A stretch of 64,000 nt of DNA, taken from assembly GCF_000214495.1 (NCBI RefSeq), contig NZ_AFIJ01000032.1, forward strand, positions 1 to 64,000, read 5' to 3'. This stretch comes from Megasphaera lornae (GTDB lineage: Bacteria; Bacillota; Negativicutes; Veillonellales; Megasphaeraceae). Shown here in pieces: positions 19,759-28,304 of the stretch. Every line of letters starts with the position of its first letter. Position 1 is the first letter of the stretch. The notes beneath the pieces were generated by a model that did not search any database, was not told the origin of the DNA, and was given only the letters and a program-made list of their open reading frames with translations. Position numbers and translations under genes: made by a program.

Positions 19759-21177
19759 TTATTCAACAGGAACTTCGTCGTTAATGCTGATAACCTTGCC
19801 CGGATTCATAATATTCTTCGGATCCAAAGCTCTCTTTACTTTCTTCATCAATTCCAATTCAATGGGATTGCCATATTTTTCCAGCAAAGATTCCCGTTTA
19901 TAGCCGATACCGTGTTCACCGGAAAGACGTCCGCCCATACGTGCGACAATTTCATAAATTTCGCCCTGAATCTGCGGCAACATTTCTTCCCATTCTTCCT
20001 GCGTACGATCATCTTTCAAAATGTCAATGTGAACGTTTCCGTCACCGGCATGACCTGCGCAATGCATAGCAACTTTATACTTATCCGACAAGCGGGAAAT
20101 CAACTGTACAGCTTCCGGAATCAAGGTCAAAGGAACGACGATATCTTCCATGGAGAAAACTAAGCTGCGAGCCCGGTCTGCTTCCAAGTATGCTTTACGC
20201 GATTTCCAAATAACAGCCGGATTGGCAACCAATACATCCAACGCATTGTTTTTACGTGCCAATTCATCAATAATTTCACACTGTTCATCCAATACGTCTT
20301 CACTGTCACCGGCAATCTGTATAATAATATAGTTGCCGTTATCCGAATGTTGTAATTTTTCATTCAAGAAAATTTCTACCTGTTTAATAGAAGCATTATC
20401 CATAAATTCTACGCAAACAGGAGTAATCCCGGCATTCATAACTTTCGGAGTTAACGCAATCGCCGCATCCAACGTATCGAACACAGCCAAAAGGTCCATT
20501 TGATACTTCGGCAACGCAACCAGACGTACAATAACCTTTGTTACAATTCCCAAGGTACCTTCAGAGCCGATATATAAGTGCATGAGCATATAACCCGTAG
20601 CATTTTTACGGAATTTCCCGCCGAGCATAACAACTTCACCGGACGGAGTAACCACTTCCAACCCCATAACCTGTTCACGAGTTACGCCATATTTTACAGC
20701 ACGGTTACCGCCGGCATTCGTGGCAACGTTACCGCCGATGAAGCAGGAATCCCCGCTGCAGGGGTCGCCTGCATAAAAAAGGCCTTTCTTCTTGACTTCT
20801 TCCTGTAATACGGAGGTCGTAACACCGGGTTCTGTAACGCAAACCATGTTATCCATATCGATTTCCAAAATTTTATTCATCCGTTCAATCGAAATGATGA
20901 CACCGCCGAAAATAGCAACCGCACCGGCTGCCAGCCCTGTGCCTGCTGCACGCGGTACCATGACAATATCGTTATCGTAGCACAGCTTAACGACTTTAGA
21001 TACTTCTTCTGTCGATGCCGGCAATACGACAACCTGCGCTTCTTTCATATAATGCGGATCTGTTACTTCGTCATGAGAATACGGTTCCAATTTGTCTTTG
21101 TCCGTATACACATACTTTTCGCCGACGATCTTTTTTAATTCTTCAATAATTTCGGGTGATACTGTGCCTTTTGCCAT
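19759..21177 (-). CDS. FAD-binding D-lactate/2-hydroxyacid dehydrogenase (GlcD family)
   Basis: Flavoprotein of 472 residues that oxidises D-lactate or a related 2-hydroxyacid. The N-terminal PCMH-type FAD domain spans about residues 35-215, with PRAAGTGLAAGAV, GDPCSGDSCFIGGNVATNAGG and YIGSEGTLGIVT. The C-terminal FAD-oxidase domain ends in CAGHAGDGNVH and GRLSGEHGIGYKR. Clostridial and Negativicute relatives pass electrons to an EtfAB pair, but none is in this window. I chose the ATG at 21177, with GGAGGTAA at ideal distance. Codon use looks like that of a highly expressed gene. It has its own promoter, a long structured leader and a strong terminator. Lactate permease lies 27 kb away. Confidence 0.88.
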   Translation of the reverse strand: MAKGTVSPEIIEELKKIVGEKYVYTDKDKLEPYSHDEVTDPHYMKEAQVVVLPASTEEVSKVVKLCYDNDIVMVPRAAGTGLAAGAVAIFGGVIISIERMNKILEIDMDNMVCVTEPGVTTSVLQEEVKKKGLFYAGDPCSGDSCFIGGNVATNAGGNRAVKYGVTREQVMGLEVVTPSGEVVMLGGKFRKNATGYMLMHLYIGSEGTLGIVTKVIVRLVALPKYQMDLLAVFDTLDAAIALTPKVMNAGITPVCVEFMDNASIKQVEIFLNEKLQHSDNGNYIIIQIAGDSEDVLDEQCEIIDELARKNNALDVLVANPAVIWKSRKAYLEADRARSLVFSMEDIVVPLTLIPEAVQLISRLSDKYKVAMHCAGHAGDGNVHIDILKDDRTQEEWEEMLPQIQGEIYEIVARMGGRLSGEHGIGYKRESLLEKYGNPIELELMKKVKRALDPKNIMNPGKVISINDEVPVE

Positions 21178-21357
21178 AGTAATTACCTCCATACAATTAA
21201 AATTTTAATGATACGTATAACTATGTTGTATCCAGTGAGATATTGCCCCGCTCAAGAGCGAGGTGCAAGACGTTGTACCGTGGAAGGTACAACTGCAATA
21301 CAGACTCTATATGCCGTATTGCCGGGTATAAAAATTTTCTCCATCCCGTGTCTTTCG
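21178..21357 (-). promoter_or_regulatory. Structured 5' leader of the D-lactate dehydrogenase mRNA
   Basis: The predicted transcript has about 180 untranslated bases. On the minus strand I see GCAATAC/GTATTGC (7 pairs), GTTGTACC/GGTACAAC (8 pairs) and a third stem around CGCT-CTTG-AGCG. Further downstream lie GCAATATC and GGATACAAC, which repeat strands of the first two stems and could pair instead with GTATTGC and GTTGTACC. That gives a possible two-state switch close to the ribosome site. It matches no riboswitch class I know. Confidence 0.45.
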
Positions 21358-21363
21358 TACCTC

Positions 21364-21392
21364 ATTATAACGCATTATATTTTTTATGTAAA
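21364..21392 (-). promoter_or_regulatory. Promoter of the D-lactate dehydrogenase gene
   Basis: TTTACA and TATAAT on the minus strand with exactly 17 bases between them. It lies about 190 bases before the start codon, in an AT-rich stretch. Confidence 0.75.
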
Positions 21393-21604
21393 TTACCTTT
21401 TGACATTTTAGTCATATGATATTCGTATTTAAAATTTTAATCCTATGCTATTTCATCATAGATATTTATGCTTAAAAAATTATTCGCCTTACGAATTAAA
21501 AAAATTAAGAATAATTAATATTTAAGATATTTTAATTTTATTTTTTCACTTTTTCTTACACACTTGCATTTTTGATATAATATTTAAAACGTTGATATTT
21601 TTTC

Positions 21605-22405
21605 TCATAATTCCCTATTTTTTTCCGCCGCACAAATAACCGCCTTGGCTACCGTCGCTCGCAATCCGCCCTCTTCCAAGGCGTGTACCGCCGTTATAGT
21701 AGTACCGCCCGGCGAGCATACGGCATCCTTTAAAACGCCGGGATGTTCCCCTGTGCTTAATACCATTTTAGCCGCTCCCAATACTGTCTGTGCGGCAAAG
21801 GTATAGGCCAACTCGCGCGGCATCCCTTCCTGTACCGCGCCGTCCGCCAACGCTTCTATAAAAAGATACACATACGCCGGACCGCTGCCGCTCACGCCGC
21901 AAACCGCATCCATCAACGCTTCTTTTACCACTTCCGCTTTACCGAAACTGCGAAATAAAGCCACTGCAGCTGCCGTCTCTGCCGCCCCTAATTGTTCGTT
22001 CACTGCCAAAGCCGCCATCCCTTCCCCTACCATAGATGGCGTATTCGGCATAACGCGAACCACTTTTGCAGCGGCCGGCAACTCGGCTTCCAACCGCGAA
22101 AGCGTCACTCCCGCGGCAATAGAAATAAGCACCGTATGCGAGGTAATAAAAGGTCCTATCGCCTGTAATGCCTGCGGTATAACAGCCGGTTTTACCGCCA
22201 TAATGATCGCTTCCGCATGTGCCGCCAATTCTGCCGGCGTACGGGCAACTTGTACCCCTGTAGAAGCCGCAAACGCTTCCGCTTTTTCAGTATGTATATT
22301 ATAAATCCATAATTGTTCCGGTTTCATCAATCCGGAAGCTGCGATTCCTTTAATAATCGCCTTTCCCATATTTCCTACACCGCAAACGCCTACTGTATTA
22401 AACAT
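21605..22405 (-). CDS. proC: Pyrroline-5-carboxylate reductase ProC
   Basis: Last step of proline synthesis: NAD(P)H reduction of pyrroline-5-carboxylate. 266 residues. The Rossmann motif is GVCGVGNMGKAI, followed by MAVKPAVIPQAL, RVMPNTPSMVGEG and the C-terminal family signature SPGGTTITAVHALEEGG. The ATG at 22405 lies nine bases after GGAAAGG. The in-frame ATG at 22414 is too close to that site. It is separated from the upstream aminotransferase by a terminator. Confidence 0.95.
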   Translation of the reverse strand: MFNTVGVCGVGNMGKAIIKGIAASGLMKPEQLWIYNIHTEKAEAFAASTGVQVARTPAELAAHAEAIIMAVKPAVIPQALQAIGPFITSHTVLISIAAGVTLSRLEAELPAAAKVVRVMPNTPSMVGEGMAALAVNEQLGAAETAAAVALFRSFGKAEVVKEALMDAVCGVSGSGPAYVYLFIEALADGAVQEGMPRELAYTFAAQTVLGAAKMVLSTGEHPGVLKDAVCSPGGTTITAVHALEEGGLRATVAKAVICAAEKNREL

Positions 22406-22441
22406 ATACCTCATCCTTTCCTTACACCCGCGGTCTATACG

Positions 22442-22477
22442 AAAAAACTGTCGCCATAAACAGCGACAGTTTTTTTT
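22442..22477 (-). terminator. Terminator of the upstream aminotransferase gene
   Basis: An eight-base stem ACTGTCGC/GCGACAGT (22447-22454 with 22463-22470), flanked by A and T runs that make it work on either strand. Here it serves the minus-strand gene ending at 22476. Confidence 0.88.
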
Positions 22478-23732
22478 ATAAATATCGTGCGCCGACTGTT
22501 TCTGCTGCGACTTTTATTTTTTCCGCCAGTCCTTTTAATTTATTTTTTGAAATCGAACAGACTGCCACGCGTATTCCTTTACGTAAAGGAACCAAAAAAA
22601 TATTTTGTTTTTCCAAATAATCACAAACCGCCTGTGTATTATCCATCGGCACGGTAATAAAAAATCCCGACACATACGGCAAATATTTCAAATCGCACCG
22701 ATCCGCTTCGTTCATAAAAATATCCGCCCGTTCCCGAATTAAATCAAAATACTGTTGCCGCTCTTTTTCCAAGGACCGCAATTGTACGGGGTCTTGACAG
22801 ATATGACTCATTACTTTCATAGCCGCACTGTTGGAATTGGACCATGTAGCCCGACTGCTGTATTGATTAATCGCCACAAATTCATCCGCCAACCTTTCAT
22901 TCGGCGTTACACAAATCATGGCCCCCATCCGTTGTCCGTACATAGTAAAACCTTTGCTGCAAGTATAAGCAACAATGACAAACAACCGTTCCGGCAAATT
23001 TCCGAATTTAGTAAAAAAACGGCGACATTCTTCTTTTTCGCCGCTATAATCCAAATACGCCACATCCGGTACAAGAATAATATTTTTTTTCGACCCTTGT
23101 AAAAGTCCTTCTAAAAACGCCAATACCCGATCCCAGTCCGTTGCGGTCAACGCAAATCCGGTAGGATTATTGGCCGGCGAATTCATAATAATAACCGTAT
23201 TTTCCTGCTCCTCAAAAACCGCTTTAACTTGTGTCTGAAAATCCTCAAAATCAAAGGTTCCTTCTTTGTTAATTAAAGAAAAACAACGCAAACTTCTGCC
23301 GTTATCCTTACACATGGAGTCATACGCACCCCAATGCCAATCACTGGAAATAATTTCATCTCCCCATTGCGAATAATTGTGAATAACATGATGCAACGCA
23401 CCTGAGCCGCCGGCTGTAGCGCACGCACGAATATACCCGGCAGGACGGGATTGACCGAAACACTGTGCCGCAACAGCGGTTAAATAGTCTTCATATCCCT
23501 GAATCGGCGCATACGCCACCATATCGCGGGGCGTTAATTCGCGGTACGCCTTTTGTACCGCCTCCAACATGACCAACTGCCCTTCTTCATCCAATATGGC
23601 GCCTACCGTACCGTTGATAACACGGTCATTTCCCAACTGTACCGCCAAGGCCGTAGCTCGATTATTCGCTCCGAAAATTTTATCCTCAGCACTTTTACCG
23701 CGCGCTTGCGGAGCTGCCACACTGTTTATCAT
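22476..23732 (-). CDS. PLP-dependent class I aminotransferase (aspartate/aromatic type)
   Basis: Fold-type I aminotransferase of 418 residues. Visible are the substrate/PLP segment NSPANNPTG near residue 190, the DVAYLDYSG loop, and the PLP lysine in CSKGFTMYGQRMGAM near residue 260. The order resembles AspC/TyrB rather than the MalY or HisC groups. The amino-acid substrate is not certain. The start is ATG 23732, 11 bases after AAGGAG. It is monocistronic, with an operator-like palindrome in the divergent region upstream. Confidence 0.85.
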   Translation of the reverse strand: MINSVAAPQARGKSAEDKIFGANNRATALAVQLGNDRVINGTVGAILDEEGQLVMLEAVQKAYRELTPRDMVAYAPIQGYEDYLTAVAAQCFGQSRPAGYIRACATAGGSGALHHVIHNYSQWGDEIISSDWHWGAYDSMCKDNGRSLRCFSLINKEGTFDFEDFQTQVKAVFEEQENTVIIMNSPANNPTGFALTATDWDRVLAFLEGLLQGSKKNIILVPDVAYLDYSGEKEECRRFFTKFGNLPERLFVIVAYTCSKGFTMYGQRMGAMICVTPNERLADEFVAINQYSSRATWSNSNSAAMKVMSHICQDPVQLRSLEKERQQYFDLIRERADIFMNEADRCDLKYLPYVSGFFITVPMDNTQAVCDYLEKQNIFLVPLRKGIRVAVCSISKNKLKGLAEKIKVAAETVGARYL

Positions 23733-23943
23733 ATGTATCAACACTCCTTTTTATGATCCTTATATTATAATTTCCGCCTGCATTCCAACGGCACGAATGC
23801 CATTAGAATAATATATTTATATTATAGTATTATGCCTTAATTTTCAAGTATTTTTCCCTTACCAATCGGTCGACAAAAAACATCTGCTGCGTATAAGAAG
23901 AACTGCTATACCAAACCATTTTTTCATACATTTGTAATTTTCC

Positions 23944-23960
23944 TATTCTTATTAAGAATA
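23944..23960. promoter_or_regulatory. 17-base perfect palindrome, possible repressor operator
   Basis: TATTCTTA-T-TAAGAATA is an uninterrupted 8-1-8 inverted repeat. The 7-1-7 core has the geometry of Fur-family operators but not the usual Fur, PerR or Zur letters. It lies between the divergent aminotransferase and ABC-importer genes. A direct repeat ATTTGTAAAGT occurs at 23981-23991 and again at 24077-24087. The rest of the 355-base gap is AT-rich with no gene. Confidence 0.45.
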
Positions 23961-24010
23961 CAAGCACAATTGTTTTGATAATTTGTAAAGTAATTTATGC
24001 TTTTTCTACA

Positions 24011-24039
24011 TTGAAATTCTCATTTCTTTTTTTTATAAT
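24011..24039 (+). promoter_or_regulatory. Promoter of the ABC-importer operon
   Basis: TTGAAA (24011-24016) and TATAAT (24034-24039) with 17 bases between, about 60 bases before the lipoprotein start. Confidence 0.65.
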
Positions 24040-24099
24040 TAAATTATGCACGCTGCATTTTTATTTCATTATTGTCATTTGTAAAGTGAGGTCGTACGT

Positions 24100-25059
24100 A
24101 TGAAAAAAATTTTTATGTTCTGTTCTCTCCTTGTCTGTTCTCTTCTATTCTTATTAAGCGGTTGCGGAAATACCCAAACCGCCGCCGACACCCCCAAACC
24201 CTACAAAATCGGCGTTTTACGAATTGACGACAGTCTGCCTCTCTATCTGGCCGAAAAGGAACAATTATTTAAAAAAGCCGGGGTTCCTGTCAAAATCATA
24301 GAATTCAACAGTGCTATCGATCAACGCAAAGCCATGGAAGCGGGAGAATTGGACGGCATGATGACCGATATGATCGTAACCGGTTTATTAAAAAAAGGCG
24401 GTAATGACGTACGTATCGTTGCCACCGCCCTGGGAGCCGACAAGACGGAAGGACGATTCCTTGTCGTGTCCGCACCGAACAGTTCCTTAAAAACCGCCCG
24501 CGATCTGCCGAAAGGAAACGTCGCCATTGCCAAAAACACAATGATGGAATACTTATTGGAGCAATACGAAACCGAATTACACCTGCCGAAAAATCGAATA
24601 AAAACGATACAATTACCGAATTTATCGCTGCGCCTGAATGCCGTTCTTGCCGGCAAGGATGTCCAAGCCGCCATTTTGCCGGATCCCTTGGCCGCCTTTG
24701 CAGTTCGTCAGGGAGCGCATATTCTCATTGATGACACGAAACTTAAGGAAAATTATTCACAATCCGTCATTATTTTAACGCAAACTATGATTACGAACCA
24801 CCGTCAAGATGTAACTAAATTTCTCACCGCCTATAACACTGCTATTGCACACATCAATCAAAACCCCGCTGCCTATCGGAACTTGGCTTTACAAAAAGCC
24901 AACATTCCCAAATCATTAGCGGCATCTTATAAGGTTCCCGCTTTTACCGAAAAATCGGTTCCCGCAAAAGAAAACGTCCAACGCGTCATGAATTGGATGG
25001 TCTCCAAGCACTTACTGGAAAAGCCGTATACCTATGATGAATTCGTTCTTCCCCAATAA
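24100..25059 (+). CDS. ABC-transporter substrate-binding lipoprotein (NMT1/SsuA-like)
   Basis: Secreted lipoprotein of 319 residues. The signal peptide ends in the lipobox LLSGC, with lipidated Cys near residue 22. The body starts KIGVLRIDDSLPLYLAEKEQLF and contains LDGMMTDMI, the pattern of NitT/TauT periplasmic proteins that bind sulfonates, nitrate or thiamine-type pyrimidines. The ligand is unknown. The 3' end overlaps the ATPase gene by 26 bases. It is part of a three-gene importer. Confidence 0.85.
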   Translation: MKKIFMFCSLLVCSLLFLLSGCGNTQTAADTPKPYKIGVLRIDDSLPLYLAEKEQLFKKAGVPVKIIEFNSAIDQRKAMEAGELDGMMTDMIVTGLLKKGGNDVRIVATALGADKTEGRFLVVSAPNSSLKTARDLPKGNVAIAKNTMMEYLLEQYETELHLPKNRIKTIQLPNLSLRLNAVLAGKDVQAAILPDPLAAFAVRQGAHILIDDTKLKENYSQSVIILTQTMITNHRQDVTKFLTAYNTAIAHINQNPAAYRNLALQKANIPKSLAASYKVPAFTEKSVPAKENVQRVMNWMVSKHLLEKPYTYDEFVLPQ

Positions 25060-25750
25060 CCCGCCCTTATTGGCCCTGCAAAATATCAGTTGGTCTTATC
25101 AGCCGCAACAGCCGCTATTCCGACATTTTTCTCTCCGCATCCGGGCCCGTGAACATTACAGTATTATCGGTACCTCCGGAAGCGGAAAAACCACTTTATT
25201 ACACCTTTGCAGTGCCTTATTGGCGCCCACTTCCGGACACGTATACTTTCAAGGAGCGCCTTTATACAAACCCCATCCGCGCATCAGTGTCGTATTCCAG
25301 CACTACGGTCTATTTCCATGGAAAACGGTAGAAGAAAATATTTTTTTACCGCTGCGCTTACATAACGCTGCCGGTCTCCCCCCGGCGGATCCCGACCTCC
25401 CGGCAAGATTGGAATTGGAAGATATACGCTCCCACTATCCCCATCAACTTTCAGGCGGGCAACAACAACGCGTAGCACTGGCTCGTTCCCTTATCAGTCA
25501 CCCGCGTTTATTACTGTTGGATGAACCCTTCAGTGCCTTGGATGAATATACCGGGGCGCTGTGTCGCCGAGAAATTCATCGGTATCTGCAACAAACCGAC
25601 GCCACCTTACTGCTCGTCACCCACAATTTAACCGATGCCCGCTCCTTCGGAACCAATATTCTCGTACTATCTCACAAAAAAGGAGGTGTGCCTCGTGTCG
25701 TTCCGCATTCTACCCCCGCGTCCGTACTGCGAACTTTTTTGGAACCATAA
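25034..25750 (+). CDS. ABC-transporter ATP-binding protein (NitT/TauT type)
   Basis: Cytoplasmic ATPase of the importer, 238 residues. Walker A is GTSGSGKTT near residue 45, the Q-loop is VFQHYGLFPWKTVEENI, the signature is LSGGQQQRVALARSL and Walker B is LLLLDEPFSALDE. The FPWKTV stretch is typical of SsuB/TauB. It starts inside the lipoprotein gene and its stop lies beyond the permease start, so all three genes overlap. Confidence 0.92.
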   Translation: MMNSFFPNNPPLLALQNISWSYQPQQPLFRHFSLRIRAREHYSIIGTSGSGKTTLLHLCSALLAPTSGHVYFQGAPLYKPHPRISVVFQHYGLFPWKTVEENIFLPLRLHNAAGLPPADPDLPARLELEDIRSHYPHQLSGGQQQRVALARSLISHPRLLLLDEPFSALDEYTGALCRREIHRYLQQTDATLLLVTHNLTDARSFGTNILVLSHKKGGVPRVVPHSTPASVLRTFLEP

Positions 25751-26491
25751 AAATACCCTTTTTCTTTACTTCCTTATATATGGACCTTACTTTTTTTCGC
25801 CCTCCTGTGGGAAGGCCTCTCCCTTGCTTTACATACGTACCTCCTGCCGCCGCCGCATATCGTATTGAAGCATACGTGGCAACTTTGGCAGGAACAGGAA
25901 CTGCTGCGACACATTCAAGCAAGTTGCGGAAGATTGTTGCTCGGCTTATGCGGAGCGTTATTACCGGCCGTTCCTGTAGGACTGTTAGCCGGCCGAACCC
26001 GGCGCGGGAACGCAATCCTTTCCCCTTTTCTCTATTTATTTTACTCTTTGCCCAAAATCATCTTTTTGCCGTTAATATTGATGGCCATGGGGTTAGGAAA
26101 TGCGCCTAAAATATTTTTAATTTCCTGCACCGTCTTCTTTCACATAGCCATTGTCATCCGCGATGCCGCCCGTGCCATTGATCCCATGCAGGTCGCTATT
26201 TTACGTTCCCTCGGTGCTACCCCCGGGCAAACCTTTCGTCATTTACTCTGGCCGGCGTGTCTGCCCGCCATATTAACCGCTCTTCGCACCGGTTTAGGAA
26301 TTGCCTTGGCCTTGTTATTTATTACAGAAACCTTTGCTTCTTACTCCGGATTGGGATATTTTATCATGAATGCCATGGAAACCCGTAACTACGAAGACAT
26401 GTACGCGGCAATTATTACCTTGGGGCTGTTAGGAATCGGCTTTTATATTCTTCTTGACCGAATAGAACGAAAAGCTTGTCCGTGGAAATAA
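25695..26491 (+). pseudogene. ABC-transporter permease (SsuC-like), reading frame broken by one base
   Basis: Membrane subunit of the importer. A strong AGGAGGTG site (25681-25688) leads to GTG 25695 and MSFRILPPRPYCELFWNHKNTLF. The rest continues in another frame as SLLPYIWTLLFFALLWEGL and then the BPD-permease core, with six helices and the EAA-type loop RSLGATPGQTFRHLLWPACLP. The switch falls at a T5 tract (25759-25763); T6 would keep one frame of about 265 residues. A TTG at 25865 could start a shorter product, but this loses the first membrane helix and has no ribosome site. It is either a real lesion or a homopolymer sequence error. Confidence 0.82.
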
Positions 26492-26510
26492 ATAAAACAC
26501 CCCTGAACCA

Positions 26511-26544
26511 CACGTGCCGACAGGGCATTCCCTGTCGGCACGTG
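26511..26544. repeat. Perfect 15-base inverted repeat (hairpin)
   Basis: Stem 26511-26525 pairs with 26530-26544 around the loop CATT. It lies 20 bases after the permease stop and before the convergent small gene. No T run follows on either strand, so if it ends transcription it is not a standard intrinsic terminator. It may protect the 3' end of the message. Confidence 0.7.
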
Positions 26545-26646
26545 TTACGTATGATACGGCACCTAATATACCTACCGCCATCCCCCGGCGCCGCTTTTCC
26601 GGTATCCCGTCTTAGTCGCGAGAGCCGGAAATCCATATATTCTTTT

Positions 26647-26802
26647 TTATAAGTCCAATCCTTCTTGCAATTTTGCAAAAATTTTTTTCTCTTCCTCGGT
26701 CAACGGACGCCCAAAATCCAAAATTAATTCTTCGCCACGTTTTTTGCTCTGTTCCGGTTTATGTAAATCACCGGGTTTGACGCTATTATCACGAATAATC
26801 AA
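26647..26802 (-). CDS. Small hypothetical protein, 51 residues, TTG start
   Basis: I do not recognise this protein. The likely start is TTG 26802, preceded by AGGAGGG, giving a product that begins IIRDNSVKPGDLHKPEQSKK and continues with an acidic C-terminal half (LTEEEKKIFAKLQEGLDL). A longer frame from ATG 26832 would place that ribosome site inside the coding region. The protein is soluble, charged and lysine/glutamate-rich. Its neighbours are the ABC importer (convergent) and the divergent MFS gene. Confidence 0.55.
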   Translation of the reverse strand: MIIRDNSVKPGDLHKPEQSKKRGEELILDFGRPLTEEEKKIFAKLQEGLDL

Positions 26803-26955
26803 AAAAATCCCTCCTATCTGCGTTTTCTTCATTATACCACATGCAGACGCCGCGAAAGCAAGAACATAAAAAGATATACATCCAATGTAAAAGTGCTATA
26901 ATAAATTATATTATTTTTATGTAGTATATTTATTATGAAAGACTTAGGTGAATGT

Positions 26956-28119
26956 ATGAATTGGAAAGTTTGTTTATCTATTTTAACCAGTAATGTTATC
27001 TTCATGGCTGCCACCTATACCATGCTGATTCCTTTTTTACCCATGTATTTAACAAAAGAATTAGGTGTTACGGCCGGTACCGTCAATATTTGGTCGGGCA
27101 TTGTATTTTCCGCTACCTTTGTGATCAGCGCCTTTATGGCCCCCATCTGGGGACGTCTGGCGGATAAAAAGGGCAAACGTCTTATGGCCGTGCGTTCCAG
27201 TCTGCTGTTAACGATTACCTATTTTATGGGAGGGCTGGTTCATACGCCGTTGCAATTAGTATTTGTACGTATATTTCAGGGATTCGCCGCCGGTCTTTGG
27301 CCCATGGAATTAGCGCTGATGTCTACTTATGCGCCGCCGAAAAAACAAGGCTTCTGTCTCGGGGTTATGCAAGGCGCCTTAACTGCAGGGTCCGTAATAG
27401 GGCCTCTTTTCGGCGGGTTTTTAGCAGACTGTTTCGGCATGCGCATGTCTTTTTTTATGGCCGCCGCCGTGCTCTTCCTGAATACGTTAGTGCTGCTTTT
27501 CTGCATCAAAGAAACCCCTCCTGTCGCCGCGGTTTCCGATTCCCTGACGGACCGTCCTTCCTTGTGGAAAAATCCCCTTATTCGGCGCATGTTAATTTAC
27601 GCCGTGTTTGTACAAATGGTTATTTTGTTAATTCAACCGGTATTAACCCTATATATTCAAAATATGACCGGTCCTATTCATAATATTATCTTTATTTCGG
27701 GATTAGTCTTTTCGTTGGGAGGCATCGCCAGTGCCGCTTCCTCTCCCCTCTGGGGGCGTTTCGGCCAATTTCACGGCTTTCGAAAATCATTAACCATCGC
27801 CGCCGCCTGTGCCGGCATTTGTTTTTTAATACAGGCCGTTCCCAATCATCTCTATTATTTTGCCGCTACTCAATTTGCAGTCGGACTTTTCTTTTCCGGC
27901 TTATATCCTTCTATTAACGCCTTATTGGCCGAAAATACTACTTCCCAAGAAAAAGGAAGCGTTTTCGGGCTTTTATTTTCAGCCCAGCAAATCGGCTCTA
28001 TTGTCGGTCCGCTGGCGGGAAGCGCCATTGCCGTTTGTTTCGGCATGAAATATATTTTTATCGTCGCCGGACTGATTCTGCTCGCCATGAGCGCCTCGCT
28101 ATATAAAAAGCCCGCTTAA
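26956..28119 (+). CDS. MFS transporter, probable multidrug exporter (DHA1 type)
   Basis: Twelve-helix proton-coupled transporter of 387 residues. The loop 2-3 motif GRLADKKGKR near residue 65 is the MFS signature. A drug-exporter-like GAMQ-type stretch (LGVMQGALTAGSVIGPLFGG) lies in helix 5 near residue 140, and the half-repeat WGRFGQFHGFRKS follows later. The substrate is not predictable. The ATG at 26956 has AGGTGA; the in-frame ATG at 26935 lacks one. It stands alone, ending at a hairpin shared with the convergent aminotransferase. Confidence 0.85.
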   Translation: MNWKVCLSILTSNVIFMAATYTMLIPFLPMYLTKELGVTAGTVNIWSGIVFSATFVISAFMAPIWGRLADKKGKRLMAVRSSLLLTITYFMGGLVHTPLQLVFVRIFQGFAAGLWPMELALMSTYAPPKKQGFCLGVMQGALTAGSVIGPLFGGFLADCFGMRMSFFMAAAVLFLNTLVLLFCIKETPPVAAVSDSLTDRPSLWKNPLIRRMLIYAVFVQMVILLIQPVLTLYIQNMTGPIHNIIFISGLVFSLGGIASAASSPLWGRFGQFHGFRKSLTIAAACAGICFLIQAVPNHLYYFAATQFAVGLFFSGLYPSINALLAENTTSQEKGSVFGLLFSAQQIGSIVGPLAGSAIAVCFGMKYIFIVAGLILLAMSASLYKKPA

Positions 28120-28232
28120 TTCTCTTATTTTCAAAATCAACAAAAAAAATATATTCTTCAATCCCTTCGGAGCTATCCCCCATAGCTGCGACCCTATAAT
28201 AGGATAGCCGCCATCCGGGTTTCCGCTCTATT

Positions 28233-28273
28233 GCAAAGGCCGATTACCGTACATTCCGGTAATCGGCCTTTGC
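28233..28273. terminator. 17-base perfect hairpin between convergent genes
   Basis: Stem 28233-28249 pairs with 28257-28273 around a seven-base loop. It lies between the MFS gene and the convergent aminotransferase and probably ends both transcripts, although no T run follows. About 185 bases separate the two genes and hold nothing else. Confidence 0.6.
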
Positions 28274-28304
28274 GCATACACGATATAATCGGATACTTTA
28301 TAAA

